From: Pseudobacter ginsenosidimutans | GTDB lineage: Bacteria > Bacteroidota > Bacteroidia > Chitinophagales > Chitinophagaceae | Reading direction: 5' to 3' | Length of the DNA: 64,000 nucleotides | Assembly: GCF_007970185.1 (NCBI RefSeq) | Contig: NZ_CP042431.1 | Coordinates: forward strand, 434,001 to 498,000 | Part shown: positions 9,506-18,915 of the stretch, one piece after another | How positions within the stretch are numbered: the stretch's first letter is position 1 | Layout: every line of letters begins with the position of its first letter | Program-made: the position numbers and the translations under genes | The notes under the pieces: model-generated | Database searches by the model: none | Told to the model about the DNA's origin: nothing | Seen by the model: the letters and a program-made list of their open reading frames with translations, nothing else

Positions 9506-12500
9506 ATTGCGCCAATGAGATCCTTACCTGCACACCTGCCCTCGTATTGGTGATAGGTGGTGAAGAGGATATTTTGGGCGTTACTCTTCTCTGTTCGAAG
9601 TACAGTTTTACATTCACGCGGTTGCTGATCACATAATCCACGGAAGGATTGATGAAGATGGTCTTGGCGCCATTCGTTGGCAATGTCTGTTCCTGGTCCA
9701 GTCGGCTGTTGGCGGTGATATCGTCACGCAGACTGAGGTCGAGGCGGAAACTTGCATCATTCTCCAGTGGTTTACCTTTCCACTTGATCCAGGAGAAAGC
9801 ACCACGCTTTCTGAAACCGGCTCCGATAGTGAATTCTGTAGTGCGTGTTTCACTCAGTTGATAATCGATCAGGCTAAGGCTGAGCGTTCTTGATTTCTTA
9901 TACTCAAACCTTGCCGTGAGCTGGTTGGTGAACTGCATATCCAGGTCGATCAGCGGAGAGAACTCTTCCGAGATCGTGATATTCGGTACCAGGAAATAAG
10001 GCACGTAGTTACCGGCAGAATCCAGGAAGCCCGGGAATCCATAACGCAGATCATCACGATACAGCAGAGCAGAGTTGAAACTGTTCATACCGAGTGTACT
10101 GTTGTATCCGTGCGAAACGGTAAAGTTCGTGAAGATCTTTTCCAATGCTTTGATACGGGTAAGTCCTGTATAAGTGATCCTCCAGTTCGGTCTCGGAAGG
10201 ATGCCGGAGAATGGATTGGAACGGATGTTCGGATTGTTCTGTTTCAGCAGTGGCACAGATTTAGGATCCTTGCCGGTGTATGCAGCAATGAAGGCAGGGA
10301 TCAGCACATCCTGCGCATAGCGGCTATAACCTCTGTAATAACCGTCGGAGAGGAATTTCTCTGTTTCGGGCAATGACTGCCAGTAAGGGTTGGACTCAGC
10401 CAATCGTTTGGAAAGAATATAACGGTAGTCCTGGAAACGCTGGAACATTTCGCTCACTGTATTCGCTTCCACTTTCTTGAACAGGGTCTGGAATGAAATA
10501 TAAGTTACGCGGAAACTACCGGCACTGTACGGGTTGAGCCTTGCAAAGTGGAGGCCGGTACCGGTTGTATCTTTGTATAGTTCTGAATAGTTCTTACCAA
10601 ATTGTTTATCGATGGTGATATCGATCATCAGGTCGCGGATGGGTTGCAGTTGCGCGGTGATATTGAATCGCTGCGTATAGTCCTGTCTGTTCTGGAAGTT
10701 GAAATTAGAATCAGCGGAGAGCCATCCTTTCTGCGCCATGGTACTGATGAAACTGGTGTCTGGCTGTTTACCGAAAATGAATGGCAGCCCCGGTGCGCCG
10801 GACTTGAAGTTCATTCCGAGTGCGCGTGTGGAATCCGTATAACCATAGATGGTAGCTCCTGCCACTTCGGAGTATTCGAGCTTAGCGCGTTTCACCATGG
10901 TGAGGAAGCGGCCTGCGAATTTGGCGCCGGGACTGAGCACCAGCGGTTCATTCCTGTCGCGTTTCCGTTTGGTGGTATCCTTCGGGTCCCGTGGCGCTTT
11001 GGGAGCAGCGGGATTATCATCTTCTATAGCGCGCAGGAACCTGCTTTTCGAATAGAGCTGTGTGAAGTCCATTTCGAAAGTGAGGGTCTTCCGTTGCTGG
11101 TTACTGAGCGTATTACCCAGTTCGCGTGCAATCAGTGATGCGCCGATCCAGTCGAAATCAGCAGCGTATGATGCACGGAGGGTAGTCCAGTTGAGCGCTG
11201 GTATCTTATTCATCGGCACATTGTAACTGAACTCAGCATGCTGATTGTAAGAGATGGTTCGGCCACCTTTCCAGAAATTGTGCCACATACTTTTCTTCTC
11301 ACGATCATCCAGTCTGCCTGAATCTTCATCCACCCATGATTTGTTCACAGCAGTGAAATCGACATTGAATGAACGGGTCAGGTCCCAGCGAAGATTATAG
11401 AAACGATCGAACGTAAAGAATTTGTCGTAAGTCTCAGGCAATCCGCCTTTCGGTCCACCCACATTGCGCGGCCTGAATGCGCCGAACTGACGGTTCACAT
11501 CCGCGCGGAATCCGAGCAGTGAAGGGATAGGATTGATATTGAAATCCTTGAACAGGGCCAGCCACGGCGATCTTGATTTGATCATACGTTTGGCAGGTTC
11601 CCAGAATTTAGGCGTGGATGTATAATTATATCCCACTGCTGCACGATGCCGGATCAGCTCATTGTTTTCGATCAGCGGGTTATGCTGCTCTTCCTTATAA
11701 TAGGAGTAGCTCACATCGATATTTTCAACACTCCATATCTGTTGCTTTTTACCGGAGGTATTGTTTTTCCTTACGTTGGTAAACGCGAAGGAACGAATGG
11801 TCTTCACATCTATGGCATCGTCCCTTATGGAATCCTTGATATCGCCGGAAGCAGCTTTGAGCTTGTCCTTAAGTTTCACGTCCAGGTCATATGGATCGTA
11901 TTCCGGAGTGGACACGGCTTTGGAATAGCTCGCATAGAAAGGAATGCTCATGCCCGCTTTCTGCGGGATCAGTTTACCCAGTTCCAGGTTGGTGGCAATA
12001 TCAAACTGCGAGAAGTTATCGCGTGAACGTTCATTGATCCTTTGTTCAAGTGTACCGAAACCTGCAGTGTGTGCAGCGCCGGCAATGTAAAGTGTACCGA
12101 GATCTGCCAGTTGAATGTCAACGCGGCCGAGTGCAGCCCAGCCTCCTTTCTCATCGAGGTCGCTCAGTCGAAGCTCATTGAACCATATTTCAGTACAGGC
12201 TTCTTCACGATTGCGGTTCTCTACCCCAAGGAAGAAAATTCGCACTTCGCCGAGGTTGGGGTTACCTAAAATCGCATATTCCTTACCGTCAGCATCGGTC
12301 TGTTTATAATAATTGGATACCTGTCCATTATTGTTACGGGACACTTTCAATTGAATGAGTCGGTCCAGCGCAAGGTCCAGTTCATTCTGCAATGGCCAGA
12401 TCAACTGTGCATCGCTGGTGAACCAGGGCGTCATCTTCAGCGGGATCTTGATCTCATAATAGTTATTGATGAGGTCAGCTCCGAGACGCACCACACCATA

Positions 12501-15500
12501 TAATTCATTATCGCGGATATCACTGCTGGAGTTCACAGACTCTGCGTGGATGTACAACTGCATGCGGCCGTACTGACGGAGATCGAGGTTCATGGTCTTG
12601 AACACGCCTCTCGATTCCTGACGAGCAAGGTTGCACACTTTAAGGCTCATACTCTGCTCGTTCAACAGCAGGTTCACATTGTTGTTGCTCAGCGCCTGCT
12701 GACGCTCCACTCCGGGAGGTGTACGATAAGGAACAGGCCTGCGGGCATTGTTCTCTTCCACGTTCACCGCCAGTTGATTGAAAGTAGTGGTGGTGTTGGT
12801 GGGGATCGGTTTATAGGTACCGGTAGTATCCAGTTCAAAGCTGAATCGGCGCCATGTGTTGCGAACCAGTTCCAGTTTGGCAAAACGCAGCACCACTGAA
12901 TCTTCAAATCCGGTGAGGAACATCCGGATAAAACGGATGGATTTGAAATCAGGGATATTACCTACTTTCTTTTCGTATTGAGCGATGGGAATGCGGAACA
13001 GATACCATTTCTCAGGGATACCGCCGTTAGGGGTGAATCCGATACTGTCTGTAATGAAGTTCTGTCCCACTTCAAATTCGCTCGACTTCAGTTCTACGCG
13101 ATACTGGAAATATTCTTCCAGTTCGTTGAGGGTATTATCACGGTTGAATTCTTCCTGGTCAGGAAGCATGGTGAAGGCAGCCACATTGGTCTGGTTGGTG
13201 GCAACAGGAGAGTTACCCTGTGGTCCGTTATAGTTCTTATAACGTCCAAGGATACCCGAACGGCTCTGATCATACTGTCCGTCACGGTAATTGAGGAAGT
13301 CATCATTGCTCGGATCTTTCAAGGCATCCTGGTATATTTTGCTGCTGGTGCCGAAGCGGTTGGCCAGCTCCTGGAGATAGGCTGCAAACTTCTCTCTTTC
13401 GGCATCATTCACGAGACCGTCGAAGCCCGCATCCTGCAATTGCCTGTCGGCAGGATCATTACTGAATGCCTGTGTAACCTGGATGGGGTTGCCCGGCACC
13501 TTACCCCATCTTGTATCAGGATCTTCCAGGGCTTTGGTAACAGCTCCGCTGATACCATTTTCGAAGAATCGTTTTCCATCTTTCAACACATCTTCTGAAA
13601 TATTACCGAGGTTGAAATACAGTTGGCCTCCGGTGCTGGAAGGGGTTTTGATATATGGGTCCTGCATCCAGAATTCGATGAATTCCACGTTACCGGTTTC
13701 GAAGTCCACCTGGTCAAGTCCACGCATGATACCTCCCCACCTTGTTTGCGGGTTCAGCAGTTTGCCATCGGCAGTTACATTTTCTGCATCGAAGTTATAG
13801 GGACCTTTATCAGTTGGATAATAAGCGATATCGAAAGTTACCAGCTGGCTCTGACCCAGGTCCGGTGTTCGGTTGGGATAGATCTGCGTGAGGTTCACCG
13901 GGCGGATGCGCGGATCGGAAAAATCTTCATAAGATCTTACAGGGTTATTACCCGAACGCCTGTCCTGCAATACCGGTTCGATATTGTACCATGCGATCTT
14001 GGCGCGGTTGAAACCATAGGGCAGCGAGTCCCGGTAATTGGCTTCAGGGAAGAGGCCATTGTTGGCGGGCGTACTGGAGATGCCCCAGCTCACCAGCGGG
14101 AATCGTAGGTCGATGGAGTTGCGTGATCCTTCAAAATCATCGATGAAGATGAGGCCTGCCTTTCCTTTTCCGATCTGTGGCGGGTGGCCCGGTTTCAAGA
14201 GGGCCGCTTCACCATAGGCGGTGATGGTACTCATCACATTCGTTTCATAGAATGGTAATTTGTTCAACAGGGAAGTTAGCTTGGGCGATTCTGTACGATA
14301 ATTGAAATCCAGTCCGTACATGGTGTTTCGGATCGGATCATCATTGTATTGTGTTTTGGTGAAGAAGGGACGTTCACCCAGGCGCACCATACTGGCGCCG
14401 ATACTCAGTGATTCACGGGCAGTATTCTTCACCTGGTACCCTAACCGGATACCCATGAAGTTCCGCTGCTGGATACCAATGCTGGCATTGTTCTCGAACT
14501 GCACATTCACGGGAACACCGGAAGCCAGGATCGCAGGGTTGATCACGCGCAGTGTACCTACGTTATAATCGATGGTATAGTCAACGTCTTCCTTGAGCAG
14601 TTGCCCCCCTGACATAACGGTAACGGACCCGCGGGGAATATTGAATGCATTGAGGTTGATCTCGGAATTGGAGTTTCCTTTCGCATAACCACTGATGATA
14701 TACCTGTCCAGGTTCGCATAGGTCTGGGCGATAGCCTTGATGGTATCATAGAGCGGGTAATAAACGTATTTATCTTTCAGGTCCTGCGAGCTGTTCCGGA
14801 AGGCCACGGAATCGAGATCGCGACCAAAAGGCTCAAGGAATGGGAAGATGATCCTTGCCTGCTGGCTCATCACGGTGAATCCTTCTATATAGTCGAACAC
14901 CCCATCGGGCATGGGGTCATTCCGCGCATTGAGCCTGTCCAGGTTCAGCAAGGTGATGATGGGCACTCCCACCCTGTCGCCTTCCGGCAGGAATCTTTTC
15001 TGTCCGAGGCTGGGTTGTTCATAGAGTACGTTCAGTTTGAAATCCTGTGGTTGTACACTGGAGAGATAGCTATTGTCTTTACTCTTCAGCGCATACACGT
15101 TCTTCATCATCAGGTCCCAGAGCGGCAGGTTGGTACGTTGCGAAGTAGCTTTCAGCAGTTTCAGGAAAAAGATCTTTTGAGTACCGCCTTTGTTCACCGT
15201 GGTATCCGGCGTAACATCCTGTGAGAACTCGCCCACCTGCAGGATCCGGCCGTTGTAGCTGTACTGGTAAGCAACACCCAGTACTTCATCAGGTTGAAGC
15301 GGCTGGTTCAGCGAAAGGAAGCCTACCTGCGGGTTGAAATAATATTCAGTGGGGCTCAGCTTGCGTGCGAATGTTTTTTCGAAGTCCTGCACAGGCTGCA
15401 ATCCGAGCGTGGATAATTTGGAAGTGATCAGGGCGGAGTTCCGGCTATTGGGGTCACTCACGATCCGCTGATAGAGATCATTGGACTCGTTGGATGGGTA

Positions 15501-16646
15501 AGGCTGCGCGCTGAGCGGATTGATACCATTATTGAACGGATCAGGTTCTGCCAGGTCCATCAGACCTACCACATCGCGTGTTTCCGTAGTGGATCCATTA
15601 CGGTTAGTAACCCATACCTCCATACGAAGGATCTGCACTTTCGAGCTCACCACAGGCAGTTTACTCATGGCCTGGTTGTACTGATTACGGAAATACTGCG
15701 CCAGGAGGAAGTGGCGGTTCTCTTCATAATCATTGGCCTTGAACTCGAAATACATATTGGAGCTGCCGCCGGCCACGTTCATGCTCTGGCGTTGTGAGCG
15801 CTGGTTGGCCATTACGGCAGATACGCTGAGTTTCCCGAACTGCAGTTCAGTTTTGATACCGAATAATTGCTGTGCTCCGGGAATGAGAGAGCCTTTGGAA
15901 GTCCAGCTGACGTTACCGGCTTCGATACGTTTGATGATCTCATCATCCGTTCCGGTATAGTCCAGTTTCAGCTGGTTCTCGAAATCCATATTGGCCAGGG
16001 TATTGTAATTGATCGGCAGTTTCAGCTTGTCCCCGATATTACCGATCACGCTGAGGTTGGCGTTCATATCGAAATCGAAGCCCCCGTTTCGTCTGGCCCT
16101 TTCAGGTAGTGAAGGGTTCTTGATATTCTGTCCCTGGTAACCGGCAATGAGGTTCACTTCGCCCTGTGGTCTGATCTCGATCTTTCCATTACCGAAGATG
16201 CGGTTGAAGAGATTGTCTGTAACGCTCATCCTCGGACGAAGTAATTTCCTGTTGAGGCTGCTGAGTATATTGGAGCGTTTCTGGAAATAATCGTTCTCAG
16301 ACTTCCTCGCCTGCAGGTTAAGGAATTCTTCGAAAGTCATGGAGGTAGGCTTTCTGAAATAGAAATTGCCCACCTTTTCTATGATGTAATACTGTTTTGT
16401 TTTGGGATCGTACACCACGGAGTCTGTGATGTTGGCCGGATCAGGGAGATCGAAGGACCTTTTGCGGGGTGCGCTATAGCGGTCTCCCCTACGGTCATGA
16501 ATAGGGTATTTGAGGGTATCTGCAGTCTTTTTTACCGAGGTATCCTGTTGAGGGGCATGATTTGCTTTGGCTGTTGTGCATAAAAGCACAAGCACAGCGA
16601 TGCAAATTGCTGTTAAACAATTATGGTGGTTGATATTACGGGCCAA
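9504..16646 (-). CDS. sprA: SprA, outer-membrane translocon of the type IX secretion system
   Basis: 2380 residues, the usual giant size. SprA forms a 36-strand beta-barrel through which T9SS substrates cross the outer membrane, and it is required for gliding in flavobacteria. The N terminus is a signal segment (residues 1-29). Typical SprA phrases follow, for example GKIEIRPQGEVNLIAGYQ near 150, LKLPINYNT near 208, and repeated SprA N-terminal domains up to about residue 1150. The rest is aromatic-rich barrel sequence ending in VRISLAQ. The only usable start in frame is a TTG at 16646, since an in-frame stop lies four codons before it. ruvA lies 45 bases upstream on the same strand, a recurrent neighbour of sprA in Bacteroidota, so the two are probably co-transcribed. 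Confidence 0.97.
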   Translation of the reverse strand: MARNINHHNCLTAICIAVLVLLCTTAKANHAPQQDTSVKKTADTLKYPIHDRRGDRYSAPRKRSFDLPDPANITDSVVYDPKTKQYYIIEKVGNFYFRKPTSMTFEEFLNLQARKSENDYFQKRSNILSSLNRKLLRPRMSVTDNLFNRIFGNGKIEIRPQGEVNLIAGYQGQNIKNPSLPERARRNGGFDFDMNANLSVIGNIGDKLKLPINYNTLANMDFENQLKLDYTGTDDEIIKRIEAGNVSWTSKGSLIPGAQQLFGIKTELQFGKLSVSAVMANQRSQRQSMNVAGGSSNMYFEFKANDYEENRHFLLAQYFRNQYNQAMSKLPVVSSKVQILRMEVWVTNRNGSTTETRDVVGLMDLAEPDPFNNGINPLSAQPYPSNESNDLYQRIVSDPNSRNSALITSKLSTLGLQPVQDFEKTFARKLSPTEYYFNPQVGFLSLNQPLQPDEVLGVAYQYSYNGRILQVGEFSQDVTPDTTVNKGGTQKIFFLKLLKATSQRTNLPLWDLMMKNVYALKSKDNSYLSSVQPQDFKLNVLYEQPSLGQKRFLPEGDRVGVPIITLLNLDRLNARNDPMPDGVFDYIEGFTVMSQQARIIFPFLEPFGRDLDSVAFRNSSQDLKDKYVYYPLYDTIKAIAQTYANLDRYIISGYAKGNSNSEINLNAFNIPRGSVTVMSGGQLLKEDVDYTIDYNVGTLRVINPAILASGVPVNVQFENNASIGIQQRNFMGIRLGYQVKNTARESLSIGASMVRLGERPFFTKTQYNDDPIRNTMYGLDFNYRTESPKLTSLLNKLPFYETNVMSTITAYGEAALLKPGHPPQIGKGKAGLIFIDDFEGSRNSIDLRFPLVSWGISSTPANNGLFPEANYRDSLPYGFNRAKIAWYNIEPVLQDRRSGNNPVRSYEDFSDPRIRPVNLTQIYPNRTPDLGQSQLVTFDIAYYPTDKGPYNFDAENVTADGKLLNPQTRWGGIMRGLDQVDFETGNVEFIEFWMQDPYIKTPSSTGGQLYFNLGNISEDVLKDGKRFFENGISGAVTKALEDPDTRWGKVPGNPIQVTQAFSNDPADRQLQDAGFDGLVNDAEREKFAAYLQELANRFGTSSKIYQDALKDPSNDDFLNYRDGQYDQSRSGILGRYKNYNGPQGNSPVATNQTNVAAFTMLPDQEEFNRDNTLNELEEYFQYRVELKSSEFEVGQNFITDSIGFTPNGGIPEKWYLFRIPIAQYEKKVGNIPDFKSIRFIRMFLTGFEDSVVLRFAKLELVRNTWRRFSFELDTTGTYKPIPTNTTTTFNQLAVNVEENNARRPVPYRTPPGVERQQALSNNNVNLLLNEQSMSLKVCNLARQESRGVFKTMNLDLRQYGRMQLYIHAESVNSSSDIRDNELYGVVRLGADLINNYYEIKIPLKMTPWFTSDAQLIWPLQNELDLALDRLIQLKVSRNNNGQVSNYYKQTDADGKEYAILGNPNLGEVRIFFLGVENRNREEACTEIWFNELRLSDLDEKGGWAALGRVDIQLADLGTLYIAGAAHTAGFGTLEQRINERSRDNFSQFDIATNLELGKLIPQKAGMSIPFYASYSKAVSTPEYDPYDLDVKLKDKLKAASGDIKDSIRDDAIDVKTIRSFAFTNVRKNNTSGKKQQIWSVENIDVSYSYYKEEQHNPLIENNELIRHRAAVGYNYTSTPKFWEPAKRMIKSRSPWLALFKDFNINPIPSLLGFRADVNRQFGAFRPRNVGGPKGGLPETYDKFFTFDRFYNLRWDLTRSFNVDFTAVNKSWVDEDSGRLDDREKKSMWHNFWKGGRTISYNQHAEFSYNVPMNKIPALNWTTLRASYAADFDWIGASLIARELGNTLSNQQRKTLTFEMDFTQLYSKSRFLRAIEDDNPAAPKAPRDPKDTTKRKRDRNEPLVLSPGAKFAGRFLTMVKRAKLEYSEVAGATIYGYTDSTRALGMNFKSGAPGLPFIFGKQPDTSFISTMAQKGWLSADSNFNFQNRQDYTQRFNITAQLQPIRDLMIDITIDKQFGKNYSELYKDTTGTGLHFARLNPYSAGSFRVTYISFQTLFKKVEANTVSEMFQRFQDYRYILSKRLAESNPYWQSLPETEKFLSDGYYRGYSRYAQDVLIPAFIAAYTGKDPKSVPLLKQNNPNIRSNPFSGILPRPNWRITYTGLTRIKALEKIFTNFTVSHGYNSTLGMNSFNSALLYRDDLRYGFPGFLDSAGNYVPYFLVPNITISEEFSPLIDLDMQFTNQLTARFEYKKSRTLSLSLIDYQLSETRTTEFTIGAGFRKRGAFSWIKWKGKPLENDASFRLDLSLRDDITANSRLDQEQTLPTNGAKTIFINPSVDYVISNRVNVKLYFEQRRVTPKISSSPPITNTRAGVQVRISLAQ

Positions 16647-16691
16647 TCTTTTTTCTCAAGAATTAGTTAAGTAGAAATCCTGACGATAGGC

Positions 16692-17276
16692 TTAGAGTGT
16701 TTTTAAAGCTTTCTTAATAATGTCTTCTACTACGGAAAGGCCCGGTTCAGCTTTGAGTACCTTTTGAATAGCCTGTTCACCGGCGGCACGGGCAATACCC
16801 AGCGCCATCAGAGCATTTAACGCATCCTGACCCGTTGGATTGTACGATGCTGAAGGAATATTTGCGTCCAGCCTTGATTTGGCCATCTTATCCTTCAGTT
16901 CCAGAACAATTCGTTCGGCGGATTTTTTACCGATCCCCTTGATGCTTTCCAGCAGCTTGGTATTGGCTTCGGCAATAGCCCTCACTATTTCTTCAGGCTT
17001 AACGGAAGACAGCATCATCCTTGCTGTTGCTGCACCAACACCAGACACACTGATCAGCTGGAGGAACAGTTCTTTTTCGACAGTATCAGAGAAACCATAC
17101 AGAACATGTGCATCTTCCCGGATAGCGAGATGGGTATAAAGCAACCCTTTTTCGAGGCCCTGGATGGCGGAATAAGTGTTCAGACTGATCTGAAGTTCGT
17201 AGCCCACCCCATTGGCTTCCACCTGTACTACGGCCGGTGATTTATGCACGAAATTGCCCCGTATAAAAGCGATCAT
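16692..17276 (-). CDS. ruvA: Holliday junction DNA helicase subunit RuvA
   Basis: 194 residues, normal length. RuvA binds four-way junctions as a tetramer and recruits the RuvB motor for branch migration. The N-terminal OB-fold (residues 1-63) begins MIAFIRGNFVHKSPAVVQV. Two helix-hairpin-helix turns follow (VSGVGAATARMML near 76-88; IKGIGKKSAERIVLEL near 112-127). The C-terminal domain III, which contacts RuvB, covers about 148-194. It is first in an apparent operon with sprA. A TATTTTCG box lies within ten bases of the start codon on the minus strand, but no good -33 partner was seen. Confidence 0.96.
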   Translation of the reverse strand: MIAFIRGNFVHKSPAVVQVEANGVGYELQISLNTYSAIQGLEKGLLYTHLAIREDAHVLYGFSDTVEKELFLQLISVSGVGAATARMMLSSVKPEEIVRAIAEANTKLLESIKGIGKKSAERIVLELKDKMAKSRLDANIPSASYNPTGQDALNALMALGIARAAGEQAIQKVLKAEPGLSVVEDIIKKALKTL

Positions 17277-17350
17277 GACTGCGAAAATAGGGAAAAACCG
17301 CTTAATTATTATATAGATATGAATTGGTGAAATGATGATAACTTTTGGCG

Positions 17351-17358
17351 TATTTTTG
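17351..17358 (+). promoter_or_regulatory. Putative -7 box for fabH
   Basis: TATTTTTG matches TAnnTTTG and lies about 50 bases before the fabH ATG. The only -33 candidate is a weak TTGG about 24 bases upstream, so only the -7 element is supported. Confidence 0.35.
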
Positions 17359-17408
17359 TCGGCTTTATAAAGGCACCCTTTATTTTAATTCCATACTAAA
17401 TCGCAAGG

Positions 17409-18401
17409 ATGAGTCAAAAAATCACTGCCGCCATCACTGCCGTAGGCGGCTATGTTCCTGAAGATAAGCTGACCAATTTTGACCTGGAGAAAATGGTTGA
17501 GACCAATGACGAATGGATCCGCACCCGCACCGGGATCGAAGAAAGAAGGATATTGAAAGGTGAAGGAAAAGGTACTTCCGATATGGCAGTTCAGGTTGTG
17601 TTGCAAATCCTGGAGAAAAAGAACCTGAGCCCCCTTGACATCGACGCCGTGATCGTTGGCACTGTAACCCCGGACATGATGTTCCCCTCCACAGCCAACC
17701 TGGTTTGTCACAAGGCTGGACTGAAAAACGCCTGGGGCTTCGATCTCCTGGCCGCCTGCTCCGGATTCCTCTACTCCTTCTCTACAGGCGCCGCCCTCAT
17801 AGAAAGCGGCCGCTACAAGAAAGTGATCGTGATCGGAGCTGACAAGATGAGCTCTATTATTGACTATAACGACCGCGCCACCTGCATCATTTTCGGCGAT
17901 GGCGCTGCAGGTGTTCTGCTGGAACCCAATGAAGAAGGATATGGTATGAATGATACCATCCTGAAAAGCGATGGTTCCGGAGAGCCCTACCTCCACATGA
18001 AAGCCGGTGGATCACGCCGCCCCGCGAGTATGGAGACTGTTGCTAACAAGGAGCATTATGCGTACCAGGAAGGTCAGACCGTTTTCAAAGCCGCCGTTAA
18101 AGGAATGGCCGATGTAAGCGCTGAACTGCTGGAAAGAAATAATCTCACCGGTGAAGATATCGCCTGGCTGGTGCCTCACCAGGCCAACAAACGCATCATC
18201 GATGCCACTGCAGACAGAATGGGGCTGAGCCACGATAAAGTAATGCTCAATATCATGCGATATGGCAATACCACAGCCGCCACCATCCCTCTCTGTCTCT
18301 GGGAATGGGAAAAACAATTGAAGAAAGGAGATAATATAGTCCTCGCAGCCTTCGGTGGCGGATTTACCTGGGGCGCTACCTGGATCAAATGGGCTTACTA
18401 A
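17409..18401 (+). CDS. fabH: 3-oxoacyl-[acyl-carrier-protein] synthase III
   Basis: 330 residues. FabH condenses an acyl-CoA primer with malonyl-ACP to start fatty-acid synthesis in the cytoplasm. The Cys-His-Asn triad is present: Cys117 in [10 protein letters not shown], His257 in [12 protein letters not shown], Asn287 in RYGNTTAA. The C-terminal [14 protein letters not shown] is typical of the thiolase fold. In bacteria with branched-chain lipids FabH uses branched primers, but substrate choice cannot be told from these motifs. It is divergent from ruvA-sprA. The acetyltransferase gene starts 11 bases after its stop, so the two form a transcript. fabD lies about 3 kb away on the other strand. 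Confidence 0.95.
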   Translation: MSQKITAAITAVGGYVPEDKLTNFDLEKMVETNDEWIRTRTGIEERRILKGEGKGTSDMAVQVVLQILEKKNLSPLDIDAVIVGTVTPDMMFPSTANLVCHKAGLKNAWGFDLLAACSGFLYSFSTGAALIESGRYKKVIVIGADKMSSIIDYNDRATCIIFGDGAAGVLLEPNEEGYGMNDTILKSDGSGEPYLHMKAGGSRRPASMETVANKEHYAYQEGQTVFKAAVKGMADVSAELLERNNLTGEDIAWLVPHQANKRIIDATADRMGLSHDKVMLNIMRYGNTTAATIPLCLWEWEKQLKKGDNIVLAAFGGGFTWGATWIKWAY

Positions 18402-18411
18402 AATAATCAAG

Positions 18412-18876
18412 ATGGAATTCAACGTCCGGAGGGCCGTAAAGGCCGATTGCCCCCGATTGATGCAATTAGTTGTGGAACTGGCCGTGTTCGAGAAAGAACC
18501 CGATGCCGTTACCGTTTCTCCCCAACACTTTGAACAGAGCGGCTTTGGCGATAATCCCGTTTGGTGGGCATTTGTTGCTACCACCACCGACCCTTCGGGC
18601 GTTGAGACCATTCATGGATTTGCACTCTATTATATCCGCTACTCCACCTGGAAAGGTCAACGCCTTTACCTGGAAGACCTGATCGTTACAGAAGAGATGA
18701 GAGGCAAAGGCCTCGGAAAACTGTTGTTCGACAGGGTATTACAGGAAACCCGCGAAAAAAAATTCAGCGGCATGGTTTGGCAGGTGCTCGACTGGAATGA
18801 GCCGGCCATCGATTTTTATAAGAAATACGGCGCCAAACTTGATCAGGGCTGGATCAACTGTTCACTGGAATTGTGA
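18412..18876 (+). CDS. GNAT N-acetyltransferase, SSAT-like
   Basis: 154 residues with the start at MEFNVRRAVKAD. The acetyl-CoA pyrophosphate loop is RGKGLGKLLF (Q/RxxGxG/A type) near residues 100-109, preceded by LYLEDLIVTEEM. The segment WQVLDWNEPAIDFYKKYGA near 122-140 and the ALYYIRYSTWKG strand closely resemble spermidine/spermine and thialysine N-acetyltransferases, so a small polyamine or amino-acid amine is a plausible substrate. That is inference from motif resemblance. It begins 11 bases after fabH and is likely co-transcribed. The upstream in-frame ATG at 18355 is inside fabH and is not favoured. Confidence 0.87.
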   Translation: MEFNVRRAVKADCPRLMQLVVELAVFEKEPDAVTVSPQHFEQSGFGDNPVWWAFVATTTDPSGVETIHGFALYYIRYSTWKGQRLYLEDLIVTEEMRGKGLGKLLFDRVLQETREKKFSGMVWQVLDWNEPAIDFYKKYGAKLDQGWINCSLEL

Positions 18877-18915
18877 AAAAAGGTGGTAACTTAATGGGAC
18901 AGAAACTCTGTCACC

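Noticed and set aside
9629-16109. Numerous open frames opposite or in other frames of sprA
   Set aside because: They follow the codon periodicity of sprA, are short and have no domain features.
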